Shown piece after piece: positions 33,410-40,923 of a DNA stretch of 49,756 bases (position 1 is the first letter of the stretch; each line of letters opens with the position of its first letter). This stretch comes from RGIG3102 sp964525015 (GTDB lineage: Bacteria; Bacillota; Clostridia; Oscillospirales; Ruminococcaceae): assembly GCA_964525015.1 (NCBI GenBank), contig CAZGFY010000015.1, forward strand, positions 1-49,756, read 5' to 3'. The position numbers were made by a program, and so were the translations under genes. The notes under the pieces are model-generated. The model was not told where the DNA came from. It saw only the letters and a list, made by a program, of their open reading frames with translations, and did no database searches.

Positions 33410-33475
33410 GAAAATATATATAGTTTTATTTGTGAGTGAATAGCTATTGTGAGGCTAAGAAAGGCAGGGTGTTTT

Positions 33476-33667
33476 ATGGACTTTTTTAAAAAAACTACTA
33501 AGATTTCAGTTATCGCAACTCTCGTGTTTGCTTTCTTGTGGGCTGGGTATATTTTTTCTGGGATGATTATTAATAAAATTATTGTAGTGGGGTTTATAAC
33601 TTGTGTGTCTATATCTTTGTTTTTAGCTTTACTTTGGGTTGTAGGGCGATATTTTGAGTTTTTATGA
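33476..33667 (+). CDS. small two-helix membrane protein
   Basis: This 63-residue protein has a short basic N-terminus (MDFFKKTTK) and two hydrophobic helices (about 10-30 and 37-57). The function is unknown. The start at 33476 is placed 11 bases after AAGAAAGG; an in-frame ATG-like start at 33449 would put that ribosome site inside the gene. It has its own promoter and is followed by a two-way terminator. Confidence 0.55.
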   Translation: MDFFKKTTKISVIATLVFAFLWAGYIFSGMIINKIIVVGFITCVSISLFLALLWVVGRYFEFL

Positions 33668-33744
33668 TTTTAGATTTTTTGTTAGGTGATACTTTAAAAA
33701 AACAAATATAATTATTAAATAAAATTTTGAATTACATACAAATT

Positions 33745-33790
33745 AAAACAACAGCCAAAAAGAAAAGAATTTAGGCTGTTGTTTTTGTTT
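33745..33790. terminator. bidirectional terminator
   Basis: A 12-bp stem (AAAACAACAGCC/GGCTGTTGTTTT) between the small membrane protein gene (+) and the XRE gene (-), with T runs on both sides. Confidence 0.85.
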
Positions 33791-33792
33791 AA

Positions 33793-33996
33793 TTAAATGT
33801 CCTTTTTATAACTTGCTATATCTTCTAAATCGCAATCTAAAATACTGCAAAGTTTATTAAGTGTAGCAGTTGTAACATTTTCGTTTTTTCTAAGTTTTGC
33901 AATGGTTTTTGAATTAAATCCATAATCTTCGCGTAAACGATATGTTGAAATATTTTTCTCTTTCATTTTAATCCATAAATTATCAAATACTATCAT
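33793..33996 (-). CDS. small XRE/Cro-type regulator
   Basis: This 67-residue protein is little more than one helix-turn-helix domain: MKEKNISTYRLREDYGFNSKTI gives the first two helices and TTATLNKLCSILDCDLEDI the last two. Such mini-regulators often control a neighbouring small gene. GGGGAG lies about ten bases before ATG. It is divergent from the 43-residue gene at 34085, and a perfect 12-bp inverted repeat covers its start codon and the opposite promoter, which suggests autoregulation. Confidence 0.85.
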   Translation of the reverse strand: MIVFDNLWIKMKEKNISTYRLREDYGFNSKTIAKLRKNENVTTATLNKLCSILDCDLEDIASYKKDI

Positions 33997-34031
33997 AATA
34001 TATATTCTCCCCTTGACTATATATATTATGA
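33993..34031. promoter_or_regulatory. inverted repeat, candidate operator of the small XRE regulator
   Basis: TCATAATATATA (33993-34004) and TATATATTATGA (34020-34031) are perfect complements separated by 15 bases. They span the XRE start codon and the -35 of the divergent promoter. Confidence 0.55.
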
Positions 34032-34041
34032 ACTATATAAT
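34013..34041 (+). promoter_or_regulatory. promoter for the 43-residue protein gene
   Basis: TTGACT (34013-34018), a 17-base spacer and TATAAT (34036-34041). Confidence 0.8.
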
Positions 34042-34084
34042 ATACATATATAAGAAGGCGATAGTGTTCATATAAGAGGTTTTT

Positions 34085-34216
34085 ATGGAAGAATATAGAG
34101 ATATGTACTTGATGCTTTTCAATAAGATAACAGATATTATCCAAGAGCTTAAAGAAATTCAATTACAAGCAGAAGAATTATTTATAAACATTTCAGAAAA
34201 TTCTACAAAAAAATAA
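34085..34216 (+). CDS. 43-residue acidic helical protein
   Basis: The short gene reads MEEYRDMYLMLFNKITDIIQ, then a Gln/Glu-rich helix, and stops at 34214-34216. AAGAGG lies before ATG and a good promoter is upstream. The heptad-like spacing of Leu/Ile suggests a coiled coil. From memory, similar tiny proteins (MxxYKxMYxxLFNxITDxIE pattern) occur beside XRE genes in Lachnospiraceae, so I regard it as real. The function is unknown; regulation by the divergent XRE protein is likely from the shared operator. Confidence 0.7.
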   Translation: MEEYRDMYLMLFNKITDIIQELKEIQLQAEELFINISENSTKK

Positions 34217-34236
34217 GGATATCATAAGATATCCTA
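34204..34236 (-). terminator. second terminator-like copy downstream of the tRNA genes
   Basis: On the minus strand, hairpin AGGATATC/GATATCCT is followed by TATTTTTTTG. It is preceded by CACCATAGCCGTTAG, copying the bases between tRNA-Tyr and its own terminator. Its T-tract overlaps the end of the 43-residue gene. Confidence 0.65.
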
Positions 34237-34365
34237 ACGGCTATGGTGAGGTAGACTTTTTCGCTTATAGCTTGCTGTTAGCAAGATATAGCCACACTCT
34301 TTAAAACAACCATTCAGGTTGTTTCTAAGCGCCAGCTTTCGAATCCATCTGCTTTAATTAATTTT

Positions 34366-34399
34366 TGCAAAAAAATAAGAACATCTTACGATGTTCTTA
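34366..34399 (-). terminator. terminator of the tRNA operon
   Basis: On the minus strand, AAGAACATC, GTAA loop, GATGTTCTT, then ATTTTTTT, 8 bases after the CCA end of tRNA-Tyr. Confidence 0.9.
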
Positions 34400-34405
34400 C
34401 GGCTA

Positions 34406-34490
34406 TGGTGGGAGCAGATGGATTCGAACCATCGAAGTCGTCGACAACAGATTTACAGTCTGCCCCCTTTGGCCGCTCGGGAATGCTCCC
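34406..34490 (-). tRNA. tRNA-Tyr (GTA)
   Basis: An 85-base class II tRNA with encoded CCA. The acceptor stem is GGGAGCA/TGCTCCC and the anticodon loop is CTGTAAA, giving GUA. A long variable arm and the T-arm GGTTCGAATCC are present. It is second in the tRNA operon. Confidence 0.96.
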
Positions 34491-34496
34491 CCATTT

Positions 34497-34572
34497 TGGA
34501 GCTTGTGGACGGATTTGAACCCCCGACCTGCTGATTACAAATCAGCTGCTCTACCGACTGAGCTACACAAGC
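34497..34572 (-). tRNA. tRNA-Thr (TGT)
   Basis: A 76-base tRNA with encoded CCA. The acceptor stem is GCTTGTG/CACAAGC, the anticodon loop TTTGTAA gives UGU, and the D and T loops are standard. It is first in the operon, six bases before tRNA-Tyr. Confidence 0.96.
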
Positions 34573-34589
34573 AAACTTAACGCTTAATT

Positions 34590-34618
34590 AATATACCATA
34601 GGTTTTGCAATATGTCAA
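34590..34618 (-). promoter_or_regulatory. promoter of the tRNA operon
   Basis: On the minus strand, TTGACA (34613-34618), a 17-base spacer and TATATT (34590-34595), 18 bases before tRNA-Thr. Confidence 0.85.
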
Positions 34619-34662
34619 CACTTTTTTTGATTTTTTTTGAAAAATTATAAAAAAAATTTTTT

Positions 34663-34690
34663 TTGCTTTTTAAATAATATGTGATATACT
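34663..34690 (+). promoter_or_regulatory. candidate promoter for the DUF362 gene
   Basis: TTGCTT (34663-34668), a 16-base spacer and TATACT (34685-34690). Confidence 0.5.
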
Positions 34691-34732
34691 AATAAATGTA
34701 ATTATATAATATTAAAAAGGAGATTTTAAACT

Positions 34733-35887
34733 ATGGAAAAAAGCAAAGTTTATTTTACTGATATGCGTGCCCTACCGGGAACAAACCTTTTGTTAAAACT
34801 AGAAAAATTAATCAAAACAGCAGGAATTGGAAATATTAATTTTCAAGATAAATTTACTGCAATTAAAATTCACTTTGGTGAACCAGGAAACTTAGCGTAT
34901 CTTCGTCCAAACTACTCAAAAGTTGTGGCTGATGTTATTAAAAGTTTAGGCGGAAAACCATTTTTGACAGATTGCAACACTTTATATGTTGGAAGAAGAA
35001 AAAATGCACTTGAACATTTAGAAGCGGCATACGAGAACGGATATTCTCCTTTTTCAACAGGATGTCATGTTATTATAGGCGATGGCTTAAAAGGAACAGA
35101 TGAAACAATTGTTCCAATAAACGGCGAGCTTATAAAAGAAGCGAAAATCGGTACTGCTATAATGGATGCTGATATTTTTATTTCTCTATCCCACTTTAAA
35201 GGCCACGAAATGACTGGCTTTGGTGGTGCTTTAAAAAATATTGGTATGGGCTGTGGTTCTCGTGCAGGTAAAATGGACCAACACAGTGACGGAAAACCAA
35301 GCGTTGATTTAGATATGTGTAAAAAATGCGGTATGTGTGCAAAAATGTGTGCTCACGGAGCAATTACATTTAATAATGATAAAAAAGCAAATATAGATCA
35401 TAATAAGTGCGTTGGCTGTGGCAGATGTATTGGCGCCTGTTCATTTGATGCAATTGAAGCGCCTTGGAGCACTGGCTGTGATGATTTAAATAAAAAGATT
35501 GCTGAATATTCTCTAGCTGTTCTTCAAAACAGACCACATTTTCATATCAGCCTTGTTATTGATGTGTCACCTTATTGCGATTGCCACGGCGAAAATGATG
35601 CTGCAATCATCCCAGACGTTGGTATGTTTGCATCGTTCGACCCTGTTGCATTAGATAGAGCCTGTGCAGATGCATCAAATAAAGAAACAGCATTCCAAAA
35701 AAGCTATGTTGGCGATATGTGTGGGCATGAACACCCACACGGCGAAGAATGTTCTTGCAATCATTCACACGATAAAAAAGACCATTTTAAAGTTATGCAC
35801 CCAGAAACAAACTGGGAAACCTGCCTAGCACACGCTAAAAAGCTTGGAATCGGCACTGATGAATACGAATTAATTGTGGTTAAATAA
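34733..35887 (+). CDS. DUF362 domain protein with two 4Fe-4S clusters
   Basis: This 384-residue protein has a DUF362 domain (about 20-185, with FSTGCHVIIGDG and SLSHFKGHEMTGFGGALKNIG), a ferredoxin insert with CKKCGMCAKMC and CVGCGRCIGAC (about 197-235), and a second DUF362-like part (ISLVIDVSPYCDCHGEND). Near the C-terminus is a His/Cys-rich stretch (about 329-351: CGHEHPHGEECSCNHSH). DUF362 proteins are common in anaerobes but their reaction is not established; ferredoxin-linked redox chemistry is likely. AAAGGAG is the ribosome site. It is a single gene. Confidence 0.88.
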   Translation: MEKSKVYFTDMRALPGTNLLLKLEKLIKTAGIGNINFQDKFTAIKIHFGEPGNLAYLRPNYSKVVADVIKSLGGKPFLTDCNTLYVGRRKNALEHLEAAYENGYSPFSTGCHVIIGDGLKGTDETIVPINGELIKEAKIGTAIMDADIFISLSHFKGHEMTGFGGALKNIGMGCGSRAGKMDQHSDGKPSVDLDMCKKCGMCAKMCAHGAITFNNDKKANIDHNKCVGCGRCIGACSFDAIEAPWSTGCDDLNKKIAEYSLAVLQNRPHFHISLVIDVSPYCDCHGENDAAIIPDVGMFASFDPVALDRACADASNKETAFQKSYVGDMCGHEHPHGEECSCNHSHDKKDHFKVMHPETNWETCLAHAKKLGIGTDEYELIVVK

Positions 35888-35897
35888 TAAAATATTT

Positions 35898-35936
35898 AAA
35901 AAAATGCTAATCTTAAAAACAGATTAGCATTTTTTA
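35898..35936 (+). terminator. intrinsic terminator after the DUF362 gene
   Basis: A 13-bp stem (AAAATGCTAATCT/AGATTAGCATTTT) followed by TTTATTT; the PadR promoter starts two bases later. Confidence 0.9.
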
Positions 35937-35937
35937 T

Positions 35938-35972
35938 TTGACAAACAATATTATTCGTTGTATAATATTGTT
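35938..35972 (+). promoter_or_regulatory. PadR operon promoter with perfect inverted repeat
   Basis: TTGACA (35938-35943), a 17-base spacer and TATAAT (35961-35966). AACAATATTAT (35944-35954) and ATAATATTGTT (35962-35972) are perfect complements spanning the spacer and -10: the expected place for an autorepressor. Confidence 0.8.
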
Positions 35973-36006
35973 AAGAAAATAATAAAACTATAAAGGAAGA
36001 CTAAAG

Positions 36007-36327
36007 ATGGAATTTAACGTTGCTTCAAAATTATTAGATGCCTGCGTTTTGGGGATAGTATCAAAATGTGACACATACGGCTATGATTTAACCCAGAAAA
36101 TAGGGCGCACCATCCACGTTAGCGAAACTGCTTTATACCCAGTTTTGAGAAGATTATCAAAGGATGGGTTATTAACAACCTATGATATGGCTTTTGATGG
36201 TCGAAACAGAAAGTACTACACCGTTACAGAAAAAGGAAAAGAAAGGCTACTTGAATATAAAAGTGGCTGGAAAGAATACAAAGACACGATAAATGGAATT
36301 TTAGGGGAGGAGAACGAAAATGACTAA
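36007..36327 (+). CDS. PadR family transcriptional regulator
   Basis: This 106-residue winged-helix protein has LLDACVLGIVSKCDTYGYDL, then ETALYPVLRRLSKDGLLTTY and the wing GRNRKYYTVTEKGKERL, the standard PadR order, with a short C-terminal helix (small PadR subgroup). It overlaps the DUF1700 gene by 8 bases. PadR repressors usually control their own operon; the promoter carries a perfect 11-bp inverted repeat. The signal that releases it is unknown. Confidence 0.92.
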   Translation: MEFNVASKLLDACVLGIVSKCDTYGYDLTQKIGRTIHVSETALYPVLRRLSKDGLLTTYDMAFDGRNRKYYTVTEKGKERLLEYKSGWKEYKDTINGILGEENEND

Positions 36328-36898
36328 AAATGAATTTTTAAATCAATTAAAAAGGAAGATAAGAGCACTTCCAAAGGAAGAAAGAGATAATGCAATAGAA
36401 TTTTATGAAAATTATTTTGCTGATGCACAAAGCGAAGAAGAAGCGATAAAAAATCTTGGTAGTGTTGATGAAATAGCTGCAAATTTAATAATTGAGTTTG
36501 GCGAAAAGAAAAGAGAAAAAGGCAAAAAATCAGGAATTTCTTGGCTGACAGTTTTATTAGCTATACTTTCTGCACCAATAACTCTGCCCCTTGGATTTGC
36601 AGGGCTAACATTGGTTTTTGCATTAATTATTACAGCCGGATTTTTCATTTTCACCTTATTTTTATTCTTTATAGCATTTTTACTATCAGGACTTGTGAGC
36701 ATTTTTGTTATCCTACCAGCCTTTTTACTAAATTTCCAAACAGGATGTTTCTTTTTAGGGGTATTCCTATCAAGCACAGCTTTAGCGTATTTTTCTTTAA
36801 AATTTGTGGTGAATATGGCAAAGAAATGCATAATTTTCATACAAAAAAGCATATCAAAACTACTTCGCAAAGAATATAAAATAGAGAAAGGGGTTTAA
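36320..36898 (+). CDS. DUF1700 (HAAS-type) membrane protein
   Basis: This 192-residue protein starts with a helical DUF1700 domain (MTKNEFLNQLKRKIRALPKE, then AIEFYENYFADAQSEEEAI and LGSVDEIAANLI) and continues with about three membrane segments (75-105, 107-133 and 138-163) and a basic tail. PadR-DUF1700 pairs are widespread in Bacillota; the membrane protein is thought to work with the regulator in envelope-stress or export control. It is coupled by overlap with padR and followed after two bases by a 52-residue gene. Confidence 0.88.
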   Translation: MTKNEFLNQLKRKIRALPKEERDNAIEFYENYFADAQSEEEAIKNLGSVDEIAANLIIEFGEKKREKGKKSGISWLTVLLAILSAPITLPLGFAGLTLVFALIITAGFFIFTLFLFFIAFLLSGLVSIFVILPAFLLNFQTGCFFLGVFLSSTALAYFSLKFVVNMAKKCIIFIQKSISKLLRKEYKIEKGV

Positions 36899-36900
36899 AT

Positions 36901-37059
36901 ATGAAAGCTAGTAAAATGGATAAATTATTTATAGTGTTAATGGTTGTGGGTGTTTTTTTAATTGCCTATGGAGCATACGCAGGTGCCACAACTGCTGTTA
37001 GCATAACAAGAGATGGAATAGAATTTTTAGGAAATCAAATAACGGGGTTTTCTTTTTAA
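36901..37059 (+). CDS. 52-residue single-pass membrane protein, third gene of the PadR operon
   Basis: It starts MKASKMDKLFIVLMVVGVFL, has one membrane helix (about 8-27) and an outside segment with TTAVSITRDGIEFLGN, ending FSF. The ATG lies two bases after the DUF1700 stop and AGAAAGGGG is inside that gene's end, so it is coupled. It is too short for automatic gene calls but well placed and in normal codon use. The function is unknown; it may be the effector or sensor partner of the DUF1700 protein. Confidence 0.7.
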   Translation: MKASKMDKLFIVLMVVGVFLIAYGAYAGATTAVSITRDGIEFLGNQITGFSF

Positions 37060-37100
37060 AAACACTACGCTAATTTACATTAAAAAATTAATATAAAAAA

Positions 37101-37136
37101 CAAAGACGATTTTTAGATAATAAAAATCGTCTTTTG
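37101..37136. terminator. bidirectional terminator
   Basis: A 14-bp perfect stem (AAAGACGATTTTTA and complement) between the PadR operon (+) and the GNAT gene (-). Confidence 0.88.
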
Positions 37137-37159
37137 ATATCAAATAATTTAAATTAGAA

Positions 37160-37624
37160 TTAAACATCTTCCTTTTCAAAAATATAAATCGGATTATTAA
37201 ATTCTAAAAACTCTCCAACAACCTTGTATCCAAAATCTGTGTAGAATTTAAAGTTTTCTTTTTTATCTACGGGAGTGGTTAGCGTGAATAATTTAGTGTC
37301 TATTGTATTTGAATGCAGAAAATTCATAAGCTTTTTCCCAAATCCTTTTCCTTGAAATTCTGGAATAGTGGCAAGGGCTTTCACTTCAAAATAGCCTTCT
37401 TTTTCAGCAGGAAAAACAGCCCCAGTAACAACAGGCAGATTATTAAAATATCCAATATAAGTGTGCCCAAAATCAATGATTTCCAAAGTTTTTTCAATTG
37501 GCCTTTGATAGCTTGGCGGCTTATAGCCGTATCTTAAAAAATCTTGATAAAATCCTTTATCTAAAATACCTGTGATGATTTGTGCGTCTTCTCGAGTGGC
37601 TTTTTTAATATCTAAATTATTCAT
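37160..37624 (-). CDS. GNAT family N-acetyltransferase
   Basis: This 154-residue protein has the GNAT fold order. The acetyl-CoA binding motif is IPEFQGKGFGKKLMNFLH near residue 92 (Q/R-x-x-G-x-G/A pattern), preceded by strand YFEVKALATI, and the C-terminus has FYTDFGYKVVGEF. The substrate cannot be predicted. AGGAATATTC before the ATG fits the local ribosome-site style. It is a single gene. Confidence 0.88.
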   Translation of the reverse strand: MNNLDIKKATREDAQIITGILDKGFYQDFLRYGYKPPSYQRPIEKTLEIIDFGHTYIGYFNNLPVVTGAVFPAEKEGYFEVKALATIPEFQGKGFGKKLMNFLHSNTIDTKLFTLTTPVDKKENFKFYTDFGYKVVGEFLEFNNPIYIFEKEDV

Positions 37625-37986
37625 AATAAGAATATTCCTTTCATAATTGTTCTAAATATTATAACATATAATTAAATAAATTTCTATATAAATTAAGTAA
37701 AAAAGCTATGTTTCATATTAAAAGCAGTAAATTTATCTATATTGCACGAATTTTTCTTATTTTATTTATTTATAAATTGTAGTATAAGGTACTGTTTTTT
37801 AAATAATAAATATAGTATAATACAATTATAAATCTGCAATTTTGAATTCTCAAATTGAAATTGCAAGTCGTTTTTACTTTTATTAAAGGAGGATAAAACT
37901 TTTCACCGCAAAGAAAATATTTCGCACTCTAATACTAAATAAATATATTTTCTATTAAAATTATTTTAAAAAGGAGATTTAGAATT
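37625..37986 (+). promoter_or_regulatory. 362-base non-coding region upstream of the NSS transporter
   Basis: It contains a candidate -10 TATAAT at 37815-37820, a hairpin TGCAATTT/AAATTGCA near 37834-37864, an isolated strong Shine-Dalgarno sequence AAAGGAGGAT near 37887 with no start codon behind it, and an AT stem GAAAATAT/ATATTTTC before the real ribosome site AAAGGAG. I see no gene. A regulated 5' leader is the best reading. Confidence 0.45.
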
Positions 37987-39393
37987 ATGAATGCAAACAA
38001 AACCGAAAACAGCACAGCAACTGTGCAAAAAGATGGGTTTAAAAGCAAGTGGGGATTTATTCTAGCTTGTATTGGCTCTGCCGTTGGTATGGGAAATATC
38101 TGGCGTTTTCCTAGCATGGTTTCCACCTATGGTGGCTTAACCTTTTTACTTCCTTATTTTTTCTTTGTTATTGTTATAGGTGCTTCTGGGGTTATCTGTG
38201 AATTCGCCCTTGGGCGCTCTACTGGTTCTGGGCCTGTTGGTGCGTTTGGAGAATCCACTAATAAAAAATTTGGCAGTAAAACCCTTGGCGAAACGCTTGG
38301 CGTTATCCCACTGCTTGGTGCTCTAGCGCTTGCTATTGGCTACACTGTGGTTGTTGGGTGGATATTTAAATATGCGTTTATGGCTATCACTGGGCAGTTA
38401 TCAGCAATGGGCACAGATATGGGAGTTATCGGGGGAACCTTTGATGCCGCTGCACCTGTATCGAATTCAATTATGGAAAGTATCACAACTGTTTTTAGTG
38501 GGGTGGCCGGAAATAATATGTGGATTATTATCGGCCTTCTAACAACTCTTGCTATTATGGCACTTGGAGTTGCAGGGGGAATTGAAAAAGCAAATAAAGT
38601 AATGATGCCTGCTTTATTCTTCTTATTTGTGGCACTTGGAATTTATATCTTCACACTGCCTAATGCATCTGAAGGATATAAATACATATTCACATTAAAC
38701 CCAGCCGGACTTTTAAATCCTATGGTTTGGATTTTTGCCTTTGGTCAGGCTTTCTTCTCATTATCAGTTGCTGGTAATGGTAGTATTATTTACGGCTCAT
38801 ATCTTCCAAAAAGCGAAGATTTAGTGTCTTCGGCAAGAAATGTTGCCCTATTTGATACAATGGCAGCTATGCTTGCAGCCTTAGTTATTCTTCCTGCAAT
38901 GGCAGTTGGTGGAGCGCCTCTAGATCAAGGCGGCCCTGGGCTAATGTTTGTGTGGCTAGTAAATGTGTTTAACGGAATGCCTGGCGGCAATTTAGTTGGA
39001 ATAGTGTTCTTTGTTTGCGTATTATTTGCAGGTGTTTCCTCACTTGTAAATCTATACGAAGCACCTGTTGCTTATCTTCAAGAAAAATTTAAAATGAAAC
39101 GTTTAGTAGCAGTTGGCACAATCGGAACGCTTGGTGCAATAGTTGCGATTTGTATTCAAGGGGTTACATCTCCTTGGATGGATTTTGTTTCAATCTACAT
39201 CTGCCCACTTGGAGCAATGCTAGCTGGCATAATGTTCTTCTACATGCTAAAAGAAAAAGATATCTTTGCAGCGGTTAACGAAGGCGGCAAAAAAGCTATC
39301 GGCAACTGGTTTATCCCACTTGGAAAATATGTGTATGTTCCTTTAGCGCTTATCGCTTTAATAGCAGGCGCAGTCCTTGGCGGAATTGGATAA
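37987..39393 (+). CDS. sodium-dependent transporter, NSS/SNF family
   Basis: This 468-residue integral membrane protein has about eleven helices. The first carries GSAVGMGNIWRFP, the diagnostic sodium and substrate-binding unwound segment of the neurotransmitter:sodium symporter family. Others include YFFFVIVIGASGVICEFALGR and FFSLSVAGNGSIIYGSYL in helix 6. Bacterial members (LeuT, MhsT, TnaT types) import amino acids with sodium. Eleven helices is usual for bacterial NSS. AAAGGAG precedes ATG. A tryptophan role is possible given tnaA in the window, but that gene is 9 kb away, so this is weak. Confidence 0.92.
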   Translation: MNANKTENSTATVQKDGFKSKWGFILACIGSAVGMGNIWRFPSMVSTYGGLTFLLPYFFFVIVIGASGVICEFALGRSTGSGPVGAFGESTNKKFGSKTLGETLGVIPLLGALALAIGYTVVVGWIFKYAFMAITGQLSAMGTDMGVIGGTFDAAAPVSNSIMESITTVFSGVAGNNMWIIIGLLTTLAIMALGVAGGIEKANKVMMPALFFLFVALGIYIFTLPNASEGYKYIFTLNPAGLLNPMVWIFAFGQAFFSLSVAGNGSIIYGSYLPKSEDLVSSARNVALFDTMAAMLAALVILPAMAVGGAPLDQGGPGLMFVWLVNVFNGMPGGNLVGIVFFVCVLFAGVSSLVNLYEAPVAYLQEKFKMKRLVAVGTIGTLGAIVAICIQGVTSPWMDFVSIYICPLGAMLAGIMFFYMLKEKDIFAAVNEGGKKAIGNWFIPLGKYVYVPLALIALIAGAVLGGIG

Positions 39394-39404
39394 GATAAAA
39401 TAAT

Positions 39405-39438
39405 AAAAAGCTATCATTAATTTGATAGCTTTTTATAT
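39405..39438 (+). terminator. intrinsic terminator after the NSS transporter gene
   Basis: A 12-bp stem (AAAAAGCTATCA/TGATAGCTTTTT) followed by TATATTTT. The downstream duplication begins inside its 3' arm. Confidence 0.9.
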
Positions 39439-39777
39439 TTTAAAATATGATAATTCTTAGTTTTTAATATATTGTTTACTATATATTAATGCTCCATACA
39501 TACAAATATATAACTTCTATTTATACATTATGATATAATAAAATCATAGATACATTTAAGTTTCTGCAATTTATTAATTTAGAAAGGATGATGTTTTATG
39601 AAAAAACTTATAGTTTTTGCATCTACAATACTTCTAATTTTCACTGCTTGTTCACCGACATCCAGTGATTTGCCATCCGAAGAAGTTGACACTAGTAATT
39701 ACAGTGTTAATACAGAGTATTTAGATGAAATTGCACTGGCTTTAGAAAATACATATGTAAATTATGAATCATTAGAG
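39427..39777 (+). repeat. 5' segment of the tandem lipoprotein duplication, copy 1
   Basis: It matches 40573-40923 with an offset of 1146 bases: about 170 bases of upstream DNA with three mismatches, then the first 180 coding bases with none that I can find. The identity stops sharply at codon 60. Confidence 0.9.
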
Positions 39778-40530
39778 CTTGCAATCAGTGTAAAGGAAAA
39801 CTTACAGCAGGAAATAGCCATAGAGCCTGTTGACGCTAATGCACCTAAAGTGTTTGAGTCTGTTTCACGTCCACTTCATTACTTAATTTCAAAAGAACCT
39901 TATATGGGACTTTCTACAATTTATAATAATGGAGATTTATCTTTCCAAGATATCTACATAGCCGACCAAGACATTGAAGGATATATAGCAATACAAAACG
40001 AAACTGATTTAGTATATACAGATAATTATGTTGAGCATATGAGTGAGTTTAACAGCCTTGGCGAAACTCATAATGGTGCATTTAGGTGGTATTTAGAATT
40101 TGAAAACCTTATAAATATCACAAGCAACCCAGACTTTGTTGTAAACACTACAAAGGAAGGAAATATTTACACCCTTGTAGTAAGTAATGAGTATTTTGCT
40201 TGGAATAAGGATGAATACATAAAAGCTATGGAAAGAGATGCTGAAAATTTAAATGTCGGCTGGATTGAAACATATGAAAATCAAAAGCTATTTATTGAAG
40301 GTCAGGAAAACAACTCAAAAAGTTATATTTTAGTGATAAATGATGGTGTAATTACGCAGATACGAGCTAGTGAATATTTCCTATCTATTAGAGCACCTTT
40401 AACCTATGAATTAACTAATAATCATTATGATTCGTATAATTACTATTTAATCGACATTTTAAGATTAAATGATAATGAAGCTATTCAAAATGAAATCCAA
40501 GAAGTTTATGATAATGCTTTAAAAGATTAA
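39598..40530 (+). CDS. lipoprotein, tandem copy 1
   Basis: This 310-residue protein has a signal peptide ending IFTAC (C18), an acidic Ser-rich linker, then a soluble domain of about 270 residues. I do not recognise the fold; repeated motifs HYLISKEPYMGL, SFQDIYI and a C-terminal DILRLNDNEAIQNEIQEVY are shared with copy 2. GAAAGGATGATG lies before ATG and TATAAT (near 39535) may be the -10. Its first 60 codons, promoter region and last roughly 25 codons are nearly identical to copy 2, while the middle differs. An exposed, surface-anchored protein is expected. Confidence 0.82.
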   Translation: MKKLIVFASTILLIFTACSPTSSDLPSEEVDTSNYSVNTEYLDEIALALENTYVNYESLELAISVKENLQQEIAIEPVDANAPKVFESVSRPLHYLISKEPYMGLSTIYNNGDLSFQDIYIADQDIEGYIAIQNETDLVYTDNYVEHMSEFNSLGETHNGAFRWYLEFENLINITSNPDFVVNTTKEGNIYTLVVSNEYFAWNKDEYIKAMERDAENLNVGWIETYENQKLFIEGQENNSKSYILVINDGVITQIRASEYFLSIRAPLTYELTNNHYDSYNYYLIDILRLNDNEAIQNEIQEVYDNALKD

Positions 40531-40560
40531 AATAACACAAAATAAAACAAGGAATACTTA
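40451..40560 (+). repeat. 3' segment of the duplication, copy 1
   Basis: The last 80 coding bases and 25-30 bases after the stop match 41585-41694 with one coding mismatch (Asp/Asn before the stop). Confidence 0.85.
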
Positions 40561-40572
40561 GAAAAAAGCTGA

Positions 40573-40923
40573 AGCTTTTTATATTTTAAAATATGATAAT
40601 TTTTAGTTTTTAATACATTGTTTACTATATATTAATGCTTCATACATACAAATATATAACTTCTATTTATACATTATGATATAATAAAATCATAGATACA
40701 TTTAAGTTTCTGCAATTTATTAATTTAGAAAGGATGATGTTTTATGAAAAAACTTATAGTTTTTGCATCTACAATACTTCTAATTTTCACTGCTTGTTCA
40801 CCGACATCCAGTGATTTGCCATCCGAAGAAGTTGACACTAGTAATTACAGTGTTAATACAGAGTATTTAGATGAAATTGCACTGGCTTTAGAAAATACAT
40901 ATGTAAATTATGAATCATTAGAG
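40573..40923 (+). repeat. 5' segment of the tandem lipoprotein duplication, copy 2
   Basis: The counterpart of 39427-39777. It starts with AGCTTTTTATA, part of a terminator arm, preceded by a shortened hairpin AAAAAGCT/AGCTTTTT. Confidence 0.9.

Noticed and set aside
34365..34580. 71-codon open frame on the plus strand across the tRNA genes
   Set aside because: It is the antisense of tRNA-Tyr and tRNA-Thr; both tRNAs fold perfectly, so the frame is accidental.
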